DNA from: Tatumella ptyseos
Lineage (GTDB): Bacteria; Pseudomonadota; Gammaproteobacteria; Enterobacterales; Enterobacteriaceae
Direction: 5' to 3'
Length of the DNA: 64,000 nt
Assembly (NCBI RefSeq): GCF_030552895.1
Contig: NZ_CP130649.1
Span: forward strand, 2,418,001-2,482,000
Shown here: positions 50,047 to 63,464 of the stretch, piece by piece
Layout of the letters: each line of letters begins with the position of its first letter
How positions within the stretch are numbered: position 1 is the first letter of the stretch
Program-made: the position numbers and the translations under genes
The notes under the pieces: model-generated
Told to the model about the DNA's origin: nothing
Seen by the model: only the letters and a program-made list of their open reading frames with translations
Database searches by the model: none

Positions 50047-51407
50047 GCGTCTTTCTCCTGTAATATCATAACGATTTCTTCCATTGCAGCACTGCGTGAT
50101 CCTTTCACTAATAGCGTCACAACCTGATGTTTTTGAATTAATTCACGCGCCCGTTCGGCTAAGAGCGATTTGGTGGCAAACACTTCTCCAACCTGGCTCT
50201 CTTGCGCGATCCATTGGCTATATTGCCCCACAGTTAGCACCTTATCGACGCCAGCTTCATGCAGCGCTTTACCTACTTTACGGTGGCAAGATTCGGTATC
50301 CTCGCCTAACTCCCCCATATCGCCGGCAATCATAATCCGGTAGCCCGGCATCGAAGCCAATACGTTCGCCGCTGCAGTCATCGATCCCACATTTGCGTTA
50401 TAAGAGTCATCGAGTAACAGCACCGATTCCGATAATTTGATTGGATAGAGTCGACCAGGCACCGCGGTTAATGTCGCAAGACCCTGTTTGATTGCGTCCA
50501 ATGATGCGCCGACTGATTGCGACAATGCCGCAGCAGCCAATGCATTAGCAATATTGTGCTGACCGGGGAGTGGAAGAATAACCTCACACGTGCCATTAGG
50601 CGTGTGTAAACGAAAGGCGGTTCCTTCTACCGTAAAGTTGACGTCTGTGGCGTAATAGTCATCTTTCCTCTGCCCTTGCTCTGTAGCAGAAAAGGTTAAA
50701 ACCCGTTTATCCGTCAATACTGGTTGCCAGTTATCACGGTCGTTACTCTCTGCATTCAGAATCGCAACACCATGCGGCGGTAGGCCTTGGAAAATTTCGC
50801 CTTTAGCCTTCGCCACACCTTCTATTGACCCGAAACCTTCTAAGTGCGCAGCGGCTAGATTATTGACTAGTGCGACTTCTGGCTTCACTAAATGCGTGGT
50901 GTAGGCAATCTCACCTTGATGATTTGCTCCCATCTCGATTACCGCAAAGCGGTGCTCAGGCGTGAGACGCAGCAGTGTCATCGGCACGCCAAAATCATTA
51001 TTAAGATTTCCTGCGGTGTAAAGCGTTTCGCCACACTGTTTCAAAATCGCCGCGGTCATCTCTTTCACCGACGTTTTTCCCGATGACCCCGTCAGACCAA
51101 CCACTTTAGCAGGGACGTGTTCACGCACCCAAGCTCCGATTTTACCGAAGGCGATTCGTGTATCCTCTACCACAATTTGCGTGGCGGGAATATCTAATCG
51201 ACGGTTTACCAGAAGCGCACTGGCTCCCGCGTTGATGGCTTGCTCCGCAAACTGGTGTGCGTCAAATCGTTCACCGATTAATGCTACGAATAAGCTACCT
51301 TCGATAATCTCACGCGTATCGGTGGTGATATGACTCAAGGTAACGCTTTTCCCAATCTGTTCACCTGCCGTGATCAGCGCTAATTGTTCGCTTGTGACTG
51401 GGATCAT
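50040..51407 (-). CDS. murF: UDP-MurNAc-tripeptide-D-alanyl-D-alanine ligase
   Basis: Adds the D-Ala-D-Ala dipeptide, completing the cytoplasmic pentapeptide. It has 455 residues. ATP loop [14 protein letters not shown] near 104-117, [11 protein letters not shown] near 158, and [11 protein letters not shown] near 330. Its dipeptide substrate is made by a D-Ala ligase, and since ddlB is a relic here that ligase must come from another locus. It overlaps murE by 4 bp. Confidence 0.98.
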   Translation of the reverse strand: MIPVTSEQLALITAGEQIGKSVTLSHITTDTREIIEGSLFVALIGERFDAHQFAEQAINAGASALLVNRRLDIPATQIVVEDTRIAFGKIGAWVREHVPAKVVGLTGSSGKTSVKEMTAAILKQCGETLYTAGNLNNDFGVPMTLLRLTPEHRFAVIEMGANHQGEIAYTTHLVKPEVALVNNLAAAHLEGFGSIEGVAKAKGEIFQGLPPHGVAILNAESNDRDNWQPVLTDKRVLTFSATEQGQRKDDYYATDVNFTVEGTAFRLHTPNGTCEVILPLPGQHNIANALAAAALSQSVGASLDAIKQGLATLTAVPGRLYPIKLSESVLLLDDSYNANVGSMTAAANVLASMPGYRIMIAGDMGELGEDTESCHRKVGKALHEAGVDKVLTVGQYSQWIAQESQVGEVFATKSLLAERARELIQKHQVVTLLVKGSRSAAMEEIVMILQEKDAC

Positions 51408-52891
51408 GCCATCGTTCCTAATAAAGTTGCGACCGTTGCACGGTCTGAGTAGTCGAGTCGCTGATGGCCAATAATCTGGTAATCTTCATGGCCTTTTCCA
51501 GCGATCAATATGATGTCTTGTTCTGTAGCCTGTTGAAAGACTCTAGTGATGGCTTGGGCGCGGCCGGCAATAACTTGCGCATGGCTCGCATCAATCAGTC
51601 CAGATAAAATATCTTGTGTTATCGCGGCGGGATTTTCGCTGCGTGGATTATCATCGGTAATGACGACGTGATCGGCAAATTCTTCAGCGATTGCTCCCAT
51701 CAGTGGACGTTTACCTCGGTCTCGGTCTCCACCGCAACCAAAGATGCACCAAAGTTGCCCTTGGCAGTGGCGGCGCGCCGCTTCTAAAGCTTTTTGGAGG
51801 GCATCTGGCGTATGAGCATAATCCACCACGGCCACAGCATGGCCTGGTTGTTTGAAGACTTCCATTCGCCCACAGACGGGTGAAAGTCGAGACGCTGTAG
51901 TCAGTAATTGTTCCAAGGGGTAACCCAATGCCAGTAACGTTGCCAAGGCCAATAATAAATTACTGACATTGAACTCTCCAATTAACGCACTGACGCATTT
52001 ACCTGAGCCCCAAGCGGAGTCAAATTGAATCTCTACACCGTTTTCACGGTAGGTGATTGCCGTGGCGGTTAGCCACAGACCATGGCGTTGCGATAGGCTG
52101 AGTCCACGCGCACTTACGGCAACCGCGTCCGTCAGCTGAGTTAGCCATTGCTGGCCTATCTCATCATCAGCATTAATAATGCTGACGCCAACCTGGTGTT
52201 CCGTAAAGAGCGATAATTTTGCGGCTGCGTAGCTTTCCATATCGCCGTGGTAATCAAGGTGATCACGACTTAGGTTAGTGAAGATTGCCGCGGAAAAAGG
52301 GAGCGCCGCGACACGATGCTGCACTAAGCCATGAGAAGAAATTTCCATGGCGGTTAAGCTGACATGCTGCGCGGAAAACTCTGCAAGCGTTCTCTGTATA
52401 TCGATCGCCGAACCAGTGGTATTTTCGCTCTCAACCAGCTGCCCATATAAGCCATTTCCTACAGTGCCCATTACCGCACTGGATTGGCCCAGTAAGGTCA
52501 CCCACTGTGCCAGTAGCTGTGAGATGGTAGTCTTACCGTTTGTTCCCGTCACACCAACAATACGCATCGCGTCGATAGGACGACAATAGAAGCGCCCAGC
52601 GAGTGCTGATAAACGTTCAGATAATTGAGCAAGATAAATGACCGCAATACCTTCGACCTCGCGGATTTCACCATCTTTCGCGACCTCTTGCGCATCGGCG
52701 ACCACCGCCGCTGCCCCTTGAGCAATTGCTTGGGCAATATATTTGCGGCCATCAACACTGTGACCGACCACCGCAACAAAGAGATCGCCATCCTTAACAT
52801 TACGGCTATCAAGCGTCATCGCCTTAAGTGTTAGTGCAGGAGCGTTAGGTACCCAAGGTGCTAACACCTCTTGTAGGTTACGATCGGTCAC
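51404..52891 (-). CDS. murE: UDP-MurNAc-tripeptide synthetase, meso-diaminopimelate adding (GTG start)
   Basis: Adds meso-diaminopimelate to UDP-MurNAc-dipeptide. At 495 residues it equals E. coli MurE. ATP loop [10 protein letters not shown] near 112-121, and DDNPRSE near 414, the DNPR motif that marks DAP rather than lysine specificity. The start is GTG 52891, 5 nt after GAGGG, giving (M)[14 protein letters not shown] as in E. coli, which also uses GTG; ATG 52936 would add 15 residues inside ftsI. It overlaps the ftsI end by 14 bp. Confidence 0.97.
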   Translation of the reverse strand: MTDRNLQEVLAPWVPNAPALTLKAMTLDSRNVKDGDLFVAVVGHSVDGRKYIAQAIAQGAAAVVADAQEVAKDGEIREVEGIAVIYLAQLSERLSALAGRFYCRPIDAMRIVGVTGTNGKTTISQLLAQWVTLLGQSSAVMGTVGNGLYGQLVESENTTGSAIDIQRTLAEFSAQHVSLTAMEISSHGLVQHRVAALPFSAAIFTNLSRDHLDYHGDMESYAAAKLSLFTEHQVGVSIINADDEIGQQWLTQLTDAVAVSARGLSLSQRHGLWLTATAITYRENGVEIQFDSAWGSGKCVSALIGEFNVSNLLLALATLLALGYPLEQLLTTASRLSPVCGRMEVFKQPGHAVAVVDYAHTPDALQKALEAARRHCQGQLWCIFGCGGDRDRGKRPLMGAIAEEFADHVVITDDNPRSENPAAITQDILSGLIDASHAQVIAGRAQAITRVFQQATEQDIILIAGKGHEDYQIIGHQRLDYSDRATVATLLGTMA

Positions 52892-54632
52892 TTGATCCCT
52901 CGCTGGTTGGTTCTTTATTTTCTGTTGCCAGTGCATCTGGCTCTACATTCATTGTGCGTAATACCCCACCCATGATGGCGCCAAATACCGGCGCCGAGAC
53001 GGCCCCGCCATAGTATTTCCCACCTTGTGGATCGTTAATCACCACAACTAAGGCGAATCGAGGGCGGCTGGCCGGAGCAACCCCGGCAGTATACGCAATA
53101 TACTTGTTCACATACTGGCCATCTGGGCCAACTTTTTTAGCGGTACCGGTCTTAATCGCAATCCGATAGCCTTTAATCGCTGCTTTTACGCCACCGCCAC
53201 CGGGGAGTGCTACGCTTTCCATCATATGAACCACCGTCTTTACGGTCTCCTCATCGAAGGCACGTGTTCCGGCAACAGGAGGGGAAACTTTGGTAATCGA
53301 TAGCGGGCGAGCAATACCATAACTGCCGATAGTCGCGTAGACGCGAGCCAGTTGTAACGGCGTGACCATCAATCCATACCCAAAAGAGAATGTTGCACGT
53401 TCGATATCAGACCAGCGCTGTTTATGCGGATAAATCCCTTTACTTTCGCCCACTAATCCAAGATTCGTCGGCTGCCCTAATCCAAAATGGGAATAGGTAT
53501 CAACCAGCGCAGAAGATGGCATAGCTAACGCCAAACGGGACACCCCTACGTTACTCGATTTCTGTAAAACACCGGTTAATGTCAGTTCATTATAACGAGC
53601 GACATCTTTGATTTCATGACCATTAATCCGATAGGGCACGGTATTCAATACACTGCTAGGATGTACCACTCCCCGCTTCAGAGCCGTCATCACCACCATT
53701 GGTTTTACGGTTGATCCCGGCTCAAAAATATCGGTGATCGCGCGATTACGGATAGTTTCACGCGGCGTGTTACTGAGATTATTCGGGTTATAAGCTGGGC
53801 TGTTCGCCATCGCGAGCACTTCACCCGTATTCACGTCGACCAAAACAGCTGTGCCGGACTCTGCTTTGTTAAAGGCTACCGCATTATTCAGTTCCCGATA
53901 GACTTGTGCCTGCAAACGCTCATCAATACTCAGGGTGAGATTATGTGCCACACGGCTGTCAGTCGAGGAGATATCTTCAATTACTCGACCTTGACGATCT
54001 TTACGCACAATACGCGCGCCGGGTGTACCGGTCAGCCATTTATCGAAGCTTTTTTCAACGCCTTCGATCCCTTGACCATCAATATTGGTAAAGCCAATCA
54101 AATGCGCTGCCACCTGCCCTGCTGGATAGTAGCGGCGGGATTCTTCACGTAAGTTAATTCCCGGTAACTTCAATTTTTGAATATAGCTACTGACCGCGGG
54201 GTTCACTTGTCGGGCAAGATACACAAAGCGGCCTTTGGGGTTGGCATTTATCCGCGAGGAGAGTTGGTCGAGTGGTAGCGATAGGGCATCTGCCAACGCT
54301 TTCCAACGATTATCGAAACCTATACCGCCGTGTGCATTAACCTCTTTCGGATCAGCCCAGATTGCACTGACGGGCACACTCACCGCAAGCGGGCGGCCAT
54401 TACGGTCGCTAATCATACCACGTGAGCTAGGCACGGATTGTACGCGTAACGAGCGCATATCGCCCTCTTTCACTAAGCGCTCAGGTTTAACTACTTGCAG
54501 CCATGCTACGCGAGAAAGTAGGCCCACCAATGCCAGTAATATTCCGCCGCATAACAACGCAAAACGCCAACGAATAAAGTTGGCTTTGATTTCTTGCTTT
54601 TTTGTTTTCAGCGTTTTCTTTGCGCCGGCCAT
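52878..54632 (-). CDS. ftsI: Penicillin-binding protein 3, septal transpeptidase FtsI
   Basis: Class B transpeptidase that cross-links septal murein together with FtsW. It has 584 residues: a short tail, a membrane anchor near 22-45, the pedestal domain ([15 protein letters not shown]), then the penicillin-binding domain with SxxK GSTVKP near 302, SSN near 355 and KTGTAKK near 490. It lies 13 bp downstream of ftsL. Confidence 0.98.
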   Translation of the reverse strand: MAGAKKTLKTKKQEIKANFIRWRFALLCGGILLALVGLLSRVAWLQVVKPERLVKEGDMRSLRVQSVPSSRGMISDRNGRPLAVSVPVSAIWADPKEVNAHGGIGFDNRWKALADALSLPLDQLSSRINANPKGRFVYLARQVNPAVSSYIQKLKLPGINLREESRRYYPAGQVAAHLIGFTNIDGQGIEGVEKSFDKWLTGTPGARIVRKDRQGRVIEDISSTDSRVAHNLTLSIDERLQAQVYRELNNAVAFNKAESGTAVLVDVNTGEVLAMANSPAYNPNNLSNTPRETIRNRAITDIFEPGSTVKPMVVMTALKRGVVHPSSVLNTVPYRINGHEIKDVARYNELTLTGVLQKSSNVGVSRLALAMPSSALVDTYSHFGLGQPTNLGLVGESKGIYPHKQRWSDIERATFSFGYGLMVTPLQLARVYATIGSYGIARPLSITKVSPPVAGTRAFDEETVKTVVHMMESVALPGGGGVKAAIKGYRIAIKTGTAKKVGPDGQYVNKYIAYTAGVAPASRPRFALVVVINDPQGGKYYGGAVSAPVFGAIMGGVLRTMNVEPDALATENKEPTSEGSSDRS

Positions 54633-54645
54633 CAGTTTTCTATCC

Positions 54646-54966
54646 CTATGGTTGAACCACTATATGTTCCTGAGAAGGGTCAACATGCTGCATATGCAGT
54701 TTTTCCACTGCTAAACGCTCAACACGGCTGTGATCACCTAAGGCATTCTCTTCAAGAATTAAATTTCGCCACTCAATGTCTAATGAGTCTTTTTCTAGCA
54801 CCATCTGTTCACGTTGTGCAGTCAGTAGACGTGTTTTTTGCGTGGTAATGACCACCATAATAGAGGTCACTAATACTGCGACGAGGAGGATGAGGGGAAG
54901 TTTTCCATGCCGTAGCAGATCTCCCCCAATAACCGTGGGTAAACTATGACGCTCGTTATTGATCAC
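54646..54966 (-). CDS. ftsL: Cell division protein FtsL
   Basis: Bitopic divisome protein that forms a complex with FtsB and FtsQ and activates FtsWI. It has 106 residues, somewhat shorter than the 121 of E. coli, the difference being in the cytoplasmic tail. One membrane segment near residues 23-42 ([17 protein letters not shown]), then a periplasmic coiled coil rich in L/E/Q. It overlaps rsmH by 4 bp. Confidence 0.95.
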   Translation of the reverse strand: MINNERHSLPTVIGGDLLRHGKLPLILLVAVLVTSIMVVITTQKTRLLTAQREQMVLEKDSLDIEWRNLILEENALGDHSRVERLAVEKLHMQHVDPSQEHIVVQP

Positions 54967-55907
54967 GCTTCACTCCTTTCTGCGATACGTAAAACAGAGC
55001 TACGCGCACGAGGATTTTCTGCGACTTCTGCTGGACCTGGTACCGATTTACCTAACGAACGAAGTTCTCTTCCACCCAGCGCCTGTATTTGTGCCTCAGT
55101 CATGGGCACCCCTGCAGGAACTTGCACCCCGCGACTATGAGTACGCATAAAACGCTTTACCAAACGGTCTTCAAGGGAGTGGAAACTGATAATTGAGAGT
55201 CTACCTTTTGGCGCTAAAGCTTTAATAGACGAAGCTAACGCTCGTTCGATCTCTTCTAACTCGCTATTAATCCAGATACGAATCGCCTGGAAGCTACGCG
55301 TCGCAGGGTGCTTATGCTTGTCTTTGACCGGCATTGCCGCAGCAATAACCTCTGCTAACTCTTTAGTTCGCGTCATCGGTGCTAGGCGGTTGCGTTCCAC
55401 GATAGCGCGCGCGATGCGTTTACCGAATTTCTCTTCACCGTAGGTTTTGATCACAAAGGCAATGTCTTCCTCGGCAGCACGCATTAACCATTGTGCTGCA
55501 GACTCTCCTTGTGAAGGATCCATCCGCATATCCAAGGGTCCGTCACGCATGAAGGAGAATCCACGTTCAGCATCATCGAGCTGTGGGGAAGAAACACCGA
55601 GATCAAGTAAAATCCCATCGATTTTACCCACTAACCCTAAGGATTCGACATAGTCACCTAACTGCGAGAAAGGACCATGAATAATGGAGAAGCGTGGATC
55701 GTCGATTTGTTCGGCTGCAGCGATAGCTTGTGGGTCACGATCGATAGCGATCAAGCGTCCCGTTTCGCCTAGCTGAGAAAGGATCAATCGGGAGTGTCCT
55801 CCCCGACCAAAGGTACCATCAATATAGATACCTTCAGGTTGAATATTTAGTCCGCCGACAGCGTCGTCAAGCAGTACGGTGGTATGTTTAAAATTGTCAG
55901 ACGTCAT
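54963..55907 (-). CDS. rsmH: 16S rRNA (cytosine1402-N4)-methyltransferase
   Basis: Methylates C1402 in the ribosomal decoding centre using S-adenosylmethionine; formerly MraW. It has 314 residues. The SAM-binding loop is [10 protein letters not shown] near 30-39, with [18 protein letters not shown] near 102-119 and [13 protein letters not shown] near 254. It overlaps mraZ by one base (TAATG) and ftsL by 4 bp. Confidence 0.97.
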   Translation of the reverse strand: MTSDNFKHTTVLLDDAVGGLNIQPEGIYIDGTFGRGGHSRLILSQLGETGRLIAIDRDPQAIAAAEQIDDPRFSIIHGPFSQLGDYVESLGLVGKIDGILLDLGVSSPQLDDAERGFSFMRDGPLDMRMDPSQGESAAQWLMRAAEEDIAFVIKTYGEEKFGKRIARAIVERNRLAPMTRTKELAEVIAAAMPVKDKHKHPATRSFQAIRIWINSELEEIERALASSIKALAPKGRLSIISFHSLEDRLVKRFMRTHSRGVQVPAGVPMTEAQIQALGGRELRSLGKSVPGPAEVAENPRARSSVLRIAERSEA

Positions 55908-56365
55908 TATAACGATAAGTCCTGCAAACGCTCAGATAATACACCCTGAGCATGTTGCTCAGCCTCAATGTCTTGCTTGACTTGATTATACCAAGTCTGT
56001 TCGTCCCAAAGTTCAAATTTATTGTATTGGCCGACCAACATAATGTGTTTGGTTAATGTGGCGTATGTACGCAAAGGTGCGGTTAAGAGTAAGCGCCCCG
56101 CTGCATCAAGTTGCCCTTCCGTTGCATGTCCCAGTAATAACCGCTGTATGCGGCGTTCAGCTGGATTCATCGAAGAGAGATTCGCTAATTTACGCTCAAT
56201 CCTTTCCCACTCTGATAAGGGATAGAGCAGTAAACAAGGCTGATGAATATCAATGGTGCAAACCATATTTCCTTCAGACAGTGCATAAAGTTGTTCACGA
56301 TAGCGCACTGGCATCGCAAAGCGTCCTTTACTGTCTATATTTACAGGATTGGCACCACGGAACAT
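55907..56365 (-). CDS. mraZ: Transcriptional regulator MraZ
   Basis: Ring-forming AbrB-like DNA-binding protein, first gene of the dcw cluster and repressor of it. It has 152 residues with two repeated SpoVT/AbrB-type halves; [21 protein letters not shown] opens the first and [13 protein letters not shown] marks the second, each carrying the conserved Asp-Arg pair. Its binding repeats lie directly upstream at 56392-56416. Confidence 0.96.
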   Translation of the reverse strand: MFRGANPVNIDSKGRFAMPVRYREQLYALSEGNMVCTIDIHQPCLLLYPLSEWERIERKLANLSSMNPAERRIQRLLLGHATEGQLDAAGRLLLTAPLRTYATLTKHIMLVGQYNKFELWDEQTWYNQVKQDIEAEQHAQGVLSERLQDLSL

Positions 56366-56391
56366 GATCTGTCCTTATTTTTGGAAAAAAA

Positions 56392-56416
56392 CTCCACTTT
56401 GCCCCACATTTTCCCA
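56392..56416 (-). promoter_or_regulatory. mraZ: MraZ operator: three TGGNN repeats at 10-bp spacing
   Basis: Minus strand TGGGA-AAATG-TGGGG-CAAAG-TGGAG: direct repeats at 56412-56416, 56402-56406 and 56392-56396. This matches the known MraZ target of TGGGN units separated by 5 bp. The third copy has A for G. They lie just downstream of the predicted -10, so MraZ binding would block the start of dcw transcription. Confidence 0.88.
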
Positions 56417-56423
56417 CAAAGTG

Positions 56424-56453
56424 AGTTTACGGAGCGGAGGAAAAGCTTGTCAA
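56424..56453 (-). promoter_or_regulatory. mraZ: Predicted mraZ (dcw cluster) promoter
   Basis: Minus strand -35 TTGACA (56448-56453), 18-bp spacer, -10 TAAACT (56424-56429). Transcription would start near 56417, at the edge of the MraZ repeats. Good consensus match and position. Confidence 0.75.
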
Positions 56454-56674
56454 GCGGCTTTGACTTTTGCCGCGGAATATTTCCTGTTATTTCTGGCTTT
56501 TTTTATAGTGAAATATCGTATTTATAAGAAGGAATTTAGCTAACTCAATGATTTATAGCAGAAGAAAGATTGCTGGTACGGAATAATCCATATTTGAAGG
56601 GATAATTTGTGAAAACTAGCATCTCAACAGCTTCGAGCTGTGATTATACAATAATTTTCATCATTACACGGCGG

Positions 56675-57691
56675 TTACTTTAAATGCATGGTACGAATTA
56701 GCGCTCCTCGAGCATGTAGATGCCGTGGAATGGTCGTAATCCCTAATTCTGACTGGTCACCGTGTTCGAGCGTTTTCAGGACTAACGCTAATACACATTC
56801 AGCTATATCCTGATGACGCTGACCAGCAGACAGTACGGGGCAGGCAAGGAAATCTAAAAGTTCATGGTCTCCAAAGGTTGCGATAGATAAAGTCGAAGGG
56901 AGCTCACCAAGTGTCGATAAGCAAGCATCCATTACCCCTTGGAGTAAGGCAAATGAAGTGGTAAAGATCGCAGCAGGTAAGCAATTTTTTTGTAGATAGG
57001 CCGTAAATTGTTGTGCCGCATGTTGACGGTCAAAGCTATCACTATATAAAAATTGCGGTTGTCGAACATCCCCATTCCATGCCTCACGAAAACCCTGCTC
57101 TCGTAGAAAACTGACCGATAGCTCAGGCAATGCGCCAAAAAAAAGAATATTATCAATCGATTGATGACGTTGCGCTTGGGCTAAGGCAAAAGCATCTTCC
57201 CGATCCGCACCCACTACGCTATTAAATAATCGCTGATCCAACGGTCGGTCCAACGCAATAACCGGTAATTGCCGTTCGGCACAACGTTGATAAAAGGGGT
57301 GCTGGGCAGGAAGCGACGTTGAAACAATCAGGGCGTCTATTTTGCGTTGTAAAAGGTGCTCGATACAGCGCATTTCATTATCCGGTTGGTCCTCCGAACA
57401 GGCGATAAGCAGCTGGTAGCCTTGTTGACGTGCGTGACGTTCAAGATGTTTCGCAATACGGGTATAACTGGTATTTTCAAGATCGGGAATAACCAGACCG
57501 ATGGAGCGTGTTTTTCCTGCCCGTAGGCCAGCGGCCACAGCGTTAGGGTGATAGTTATGCTCCCGCACGACGGCCATCACTTTTTCAACGGTCTTATCGC
57601 TGACGCGATACTGTTTAGCCTTACCGTTAATGACGTAACTCGCGGTGGTTCTAGAAACCCCTGCCAGTCGTGCAATTTCGTCTAGTTTCAC
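56675..57691 (-). CDS. cra: Catabolite repressor/activator Cra (FruR), GTG start
   Basis: LacI-family regulator of central carbon flow that senses fructose phosphates. It has 338 residues (334 in E. coli). The helix-turn-helix is at the N-terminus ([21 protein letters not shown]), followed by the hinge and periplasmic-binding-protein-like domain ([22 protein letters not shown]). The start is GTG 57691 after GAGGG, giving (M)KLDEIARL, as in E. coli where cra also starts with GTG. An in-frame ATG at 57775 would put 28 residues before the DNA-binding domain. The last 20 residues differ from E. coli. It lies between ilvH and mraZ. Confidence 0.96.
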   Translation of the reverse strand: MKLDEIARLAGVSRTTASYVINGKAKQYRVSDKTVEKVMAVVREHNYHPNAVAAGLRAGKTRSIGLVIPDLENTSYTRIAKHLERHARQQGYQLLIACSEDQPDNEMRCIEHLLQRKIDALIVSTSLPAQHPFYQRCAERQLPVIALDRPLDQRLFNSVVGADREDAFALAQAQRHQSIDNILFFGALPELSVSFLREQGFREAWNGDVRQPQFLYSDSFDRQHAAQQFTAYLQKNCLPAAIFTTSFALLQGVMDACLSTLGELPSTLSIATFGDHELLDFLACPVLSAGQRHQDIAECVLALVLKTLEHGDQSELGITTIPRHLHARGALIRTMHLK

Positions 57692-57784
57692 CCTACCCTC
57701 GCTTTTTACTACCGTCTTAGGAAACTCTCGTAAAGTCTCAAAGACTATATACCTTATCCAGTCAGCAACAGGCAACAGGTGTAA

Positions 57785-57814
57785 AAGGGAAAGACCTTAT
57801 TGGGTCCCTCCCTT
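57785..57814 (-). terminator. ilvH: Terminator of ilvIH
   Basis: Arms AAGGGAAAGACC (57785-57796) and GGTCCCTCCCTT (57803-57814) around a 6-nt loop: 12 pairs with two G:U on the minus strand, followed by TTAC. It begins 9 nt after the ilvH stop. Confidence 0.8.
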
Positions 57815-57822
57815 GACGAGGA

Positions 57823-58314
57823 TCAATTGAGAGTTTTATCTCCGCGAGAAATACCGATAACGCCAGAACGTACGACTTCAGCAATCTCAGTCACGGCACG
57901 TACCGCGGTTAAGAATGCGTCTAATTTTTCTGCACTCCCTACTAACTGCACGGTATAGAAGCGCGGGCTAACATCGACAATCTGTCCACGGAAAATATCC
58001 GCGCAACGTTTAATTTCTTCGCGTGCCGCCCCTTCCGCGATAATTTTGACCAGCATGACTTCACGTTCGACGAAAGCCGACTGCCCAAGCTCATTGACCC
58101 GCAACACATCGACTAATTTATGGAGCTGCTTCTCGATCTGCTCCAACACTTTCTCATCACCGATGGTTTGGATCGTAATACGTGACAGCGTTGGATCTTC
58201 GGTAGGTGCCACGGCTAAGCTTTCGATGTTGTAGCCGCGCTGAGAGAAAAGGCCGACCACTCGCGACAACGCCCCAGACTCATTTTCAAGTAACACTGAC
58301 AATATCCGGCGCAT
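57823..58314 (-). CDS. ilvH: Acetolactate synthase III small (regulatory) subunit
   Basis: Regulatory subunit that activates IlvI and confers valine feedback inhibition. It has 163 residues. The N-terminal ACT domain is [20 protein letters not shown] with Gly14 and Asn29 (GYN) kept, positions tied to valine sensitivity in E. coli. The C-terminal half is the ALS small-subunit domain. Start and ilvI stop overlap (TAATG), so synthesis of the two subunits is coupled. Confidence 0.98.
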   Translation of the reverse strand: MRRILSVLLENESGALSRVVGLFSQRGYNIESLAVAPTEDPTLSRITIQTIGDEKVLEQIEKQLHKLVDVLRVNELGQSAFVEREVMLVKIIAEGAAREEIKRCADIFRGQIVDVSPRFYTVQLVGSAEKLDAFLTAVRAVTEIAEVVRSGVIGISRGDKTLN

Positions 58315-60038
58315 TATTCACTCCTTTCCGTCTTGCTTAACCACATCTCATTCATTCCAGCGCCGCGCACCAACATTGGGTAAACGTGCTCGCTACCATC
58401 CACCATCACATCAACAAACACCAAGCGACCTTCTGCTACCAAGTCTAATGCCTGTTGTAGCTTAGCTTCCAGTTCATCCGGAGAGTTAATCGCAATCCCC
58501 ACATGTCCATAGGCTTCGGCAATTTTGACGAAGTTCGGTAAAGATTCCATGTAAGAGTGTGAGTGACGCCCCGAGTAGATCATATCCTGCCACTGCTTGA
58601 CCATGCCCAAATAACGGTTATTCAGGTTAAGCACTAAAATAGGTAATTCATACTGTAAAGCGGTAGACAACTCCTGGATATTCATCTGGATACTGCCGTC
58701 CCCTGTCACACAAACGACCGTCTCGTCAGGTAAACAAAGCTTAACGCCTAAAGCCGCCGGGAGGCCAAAGCCCATCGTACCGAGGCCACCTGAGTTAATC
58801 CAACGACGTGACTGATCAAATGGATAATGCAACGCGGTAAACATCTGATGTTGTCCGACATCAGACGCGACATAAGCCTGACCTTGGGTCAGTTTCCACA
58901 AGGTGCGTATAGCCGCTTGTGGTTTGATTTTCTCGCCTTCCGTAGAGTAATCAAGACAATTACGCCCACGCCATTGGTCGATCTTCGCCCACCACTCAGC
59001 GCTCAATGTCGCCGAAGGCGGCGGTGTTTTATCGAGCAATTCGACCATCTGTTCTAGTACCTGACGAGCGTCGCCGACAACAGGCACATCTGCATTGACG
59101 GTTTTCGAAATCGAAGCCGGATCGATATCGATATGGATCACCGTGGCATCTGGGCAATACTTCGCAATATTATTGGTCGTCCGATCATCGAAACGTACCC
59201 CTACTGCAAAGATGACATCTGCATTGTGCATGGTCATGTTGGCTTCGTAGGTTCCGTGCATTCCCAACATACCAACGCTTTGCGGATGCGTTCCAGGAAA
59301 ACAGCCTAATCCCATCAATGTCGTGGTAACCGGTAATTGCAGTGTTTCCGCCAACGTTTTTAACGCCGATTCTGCGTGAGCGGTAATCACCCCACCACCG
59401 GCATAAATTACGGCTTGTTTCGCCGCCAGCAATGTACTCAGTGCACGTTTTATCTGTCCTTTGTGCCCTTGTACCGTAGGATTGTAAGAGCGTAAACTCA
59501 CGCTCTCTGGCCAGTGGTAAGGAAGTTTTACCGCAGGATTAAGAATATCTTTAGGCAGATCGATGACCACCGGCCCCGGACGGCCCGTAGAGGCTAGCCA
59601 GAACGCTTTCTTGATCATCTCAGGAATATCTTCGGTACGTTTGACAAGGAAGCTGTGTTTAACGATCGGTCTTGAGATACCGATCATGTCGCACTCTTGA
59701 AATGCATCGCTACCAATTAACGAAGACGCGACTTGACCAGAGAGGACGACCATCGGAATGGAGTCCATATAGGCCGTCGCAATTCCGGTAATAGCATTGG
59801 TTGCGCCAGGGCCAGATGTGACGAGTACCACCCCAGGTTCGCCTGTTGCTCGCGCCACCGCATCCGCCATATGGACTGCAGCTTGTTCGTGACGCACTAA
59901 TATATGATCAACGCCACCCACTGTTTGAATCGCATCATAAATATCCAGTACCGCTCCACCGGGATAACCGAACACCTGTTTCACGCCTTGATCAATCAGT
60001 GACTGAATGACCATTTCTGCTCCTGACAACATCTGCAT
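58314..60038 (-). CDS. ilvI: Acetolactate synthase III large (catalytic) subunit
   Basis: Thiamine diphosphate enzyme for the first common step of valine, leucine and isoleucine synthesis. At 574 residues it equals E. coli IlvI. Catalytic Glu in [19 protein letters not shown] near residues 45-63, FAD region in the middle, ThDP motif [12 protein letters not shown] ... NLNN near 428-455. The ATG at 60038 ([17 protein letters not shown]) follows GGAGG by 6 nt; an in-frame ATG at 60134 would add 32 unconserved residues. It pairs with ilvH. In relatives Lrp controls this operon. Confidence 0.97.
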   Translation of the reverse strand: MQMLSGAEMVIQSLIDQGVKQVFGYPGGAVLDIYDAIQTVGGVDHILVRHEQAAVHMADAVARATGEPGVVLVTSGPGATNAITGIATAYMDSIPMVVLSGQVASSLIGSDAFQECDMIGISRPIVKHSFLVKRTEDIPEMIKKAFWLASTGRPGPVVIDLPKDILNPAVKLPYHWPESVSLRSYNPTVQGHKGQIKRALSTLLAAKQAVIYAGGGVITAHAESALKTLAETLQLPVTTTLMGLGCFPGTHPQSVGMLGMHGTYEANMTMHNADVIFAVGVRFDDRTTNNIAKYCPDATVIHIDIDPASISKTVNADVPVVGDARQVLEQMVELLDKTPPPSATLSAEWWAKIDQWRGRNCLDYSTEGEKIKPQAAIRTLWKLTQGQAYVASDVGQHQMFTALHYPFDQSRRWINSGGLGTMGFGLPAALGVKLCLPDETVVCVTGDGSIQMNIQELSTALQYELPILVLNLNNRYLGMVKQWQDMIYSGRHSHSYMESLPNFVKIAEAYGHVGIAINSPDELEAKLQQALDLVAEGRLVFVDVMVDGSEHVYPMLVRGAGMNEMWLSKTERSE

Positions 60039-60622
60039 TACTGCCTCCGGCTTCACACACATACAACTGATTACTGTCACAGTGATAAGAAAATCTTCGC
60101 TTACTTCCCCCACTCCCCCTAAAGGGTCGATCATTTTATTTTTTTACTGAGTGAGGCATTTCTTACGTTAACATACCGCTTAACTTCCCGGCAGGGAAAA
60201 TAAGTGAAAAAAAAACCACTAGCGAAATGAATAGAGAATTATTCTGGTATTTCGCCAATTAGCATATTAAAAAAACCAAACACTCATTCAGATATAGTTT
60301 GATAGACGCCAGTCACGACAAAATAAAGAAAATCACTCATTAAGGTTGCCCCCAATTATTTTAAGTCAGCTATATCGCCTAAGATTATCTGGGTGGACTA
60401 AATCCCCATCGATAAACATTAATGCAGAATAATCATCTATAGGCAAAACGTTTATATGGAATTAATATATAAAAATCATTGATTTAAAATAAAAGGAAAG
60501 AATTAAAGGAGTAGCTTGTTTTAGGATGACGCGCGTCTTCACTTCCAAGTTAATTTTTCGTTGACATACCCAGACAATTCACGTACCAATATAAGGACAC
60601 ACAGATTCTATAGGCTTTAACA
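60039..60622. other. 584-bp AT-rich divergent region ilvI-leuL; no leuO
   Basis: E. coli has the LysR-type regulator gene leuO between ilvI and leuL. Here no such frame exists on either strand. The DNA is strongly AT-rich with many A/T runs, as expected for H-NS or Lrp binding, but I could not assign sites. A -35-like TTGACA at 60561-60566 with TACCAA at 60584-60589 (17-bp spacer) is the best candidate for the leu promoter. Confidence 0.6.
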
Positions 60623-60703
60623 ATGATTCGTTTCACTGCACTCACAGAACTCCTCCTCCTCGCTAAATATCAGCGCGGTTGTTCTGTGGGCGAAAACGAA
60701 TAA
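60623..60703 (+). CDS. leuL: leu operon leader peptide LeuL
   Basis: A 26-residue frame, MIRFTALTELLLLAKYQRG and then CSVGENE, with four consecutive CTC leucine codons (60650-60661) plus one more. It lies 100 bp before leuA and directly before an attenuator hairpin. When leucyl-tRNA is scarce the ribosome stalls at the Leu run, which should favour an antiterminator. E. coli LeuL is similar (IVRFTGLLLLN). A purine-poor upstream gives only a weak ribosome site. Confidence 0.88.
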   Translation: MIRFTALTELLLLAKYQRGCSVGENE

Positions 60704-60730
60704 AGATTAAAGCCTGAAAGAACTGAAAAA

Positions 60731-60757
60731 CCCGCGCCGAACAGCGCGGGTTTTTTT
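60731..60757 (+). terminator. leuL: leu operon transcription attenuator
   Basis: CCCGCGC (60731-60737), loop CGAACA, GCGCGGG (60744-60750), then seven T. This intrinsic terminator lies between leuL and leuA, the standard layout of a leucine attenuator. Confidence 0.93.
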
Positions 60758-60800
60758 ATGCGCTAAGGCCATCAAATATAAGAATTTAAGGAAGCAAATT

Positions 60801-63460
<2,660 letters not shown>

Positions 63461-63464
63461 TAAA

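Larger units (their letters stand above)
56366..56674. other. 309-bp region cra-mraZ
   Basis: No gene. It contains the mraZ promoter and MraZ operator (separate entries) in its mraZ-proximal 90 bp. The cra-proximal 200 bp are AT-rich, with no clear terminator for cra seen. Confidence 0.6.

Noticed and set aside
60534..60572. 12-codon frame ATG ACG CGC ... upstream of leuL
   Set aside because: Very short, no leucine or other amino-acid run, and it overlaps the likely -35 region.
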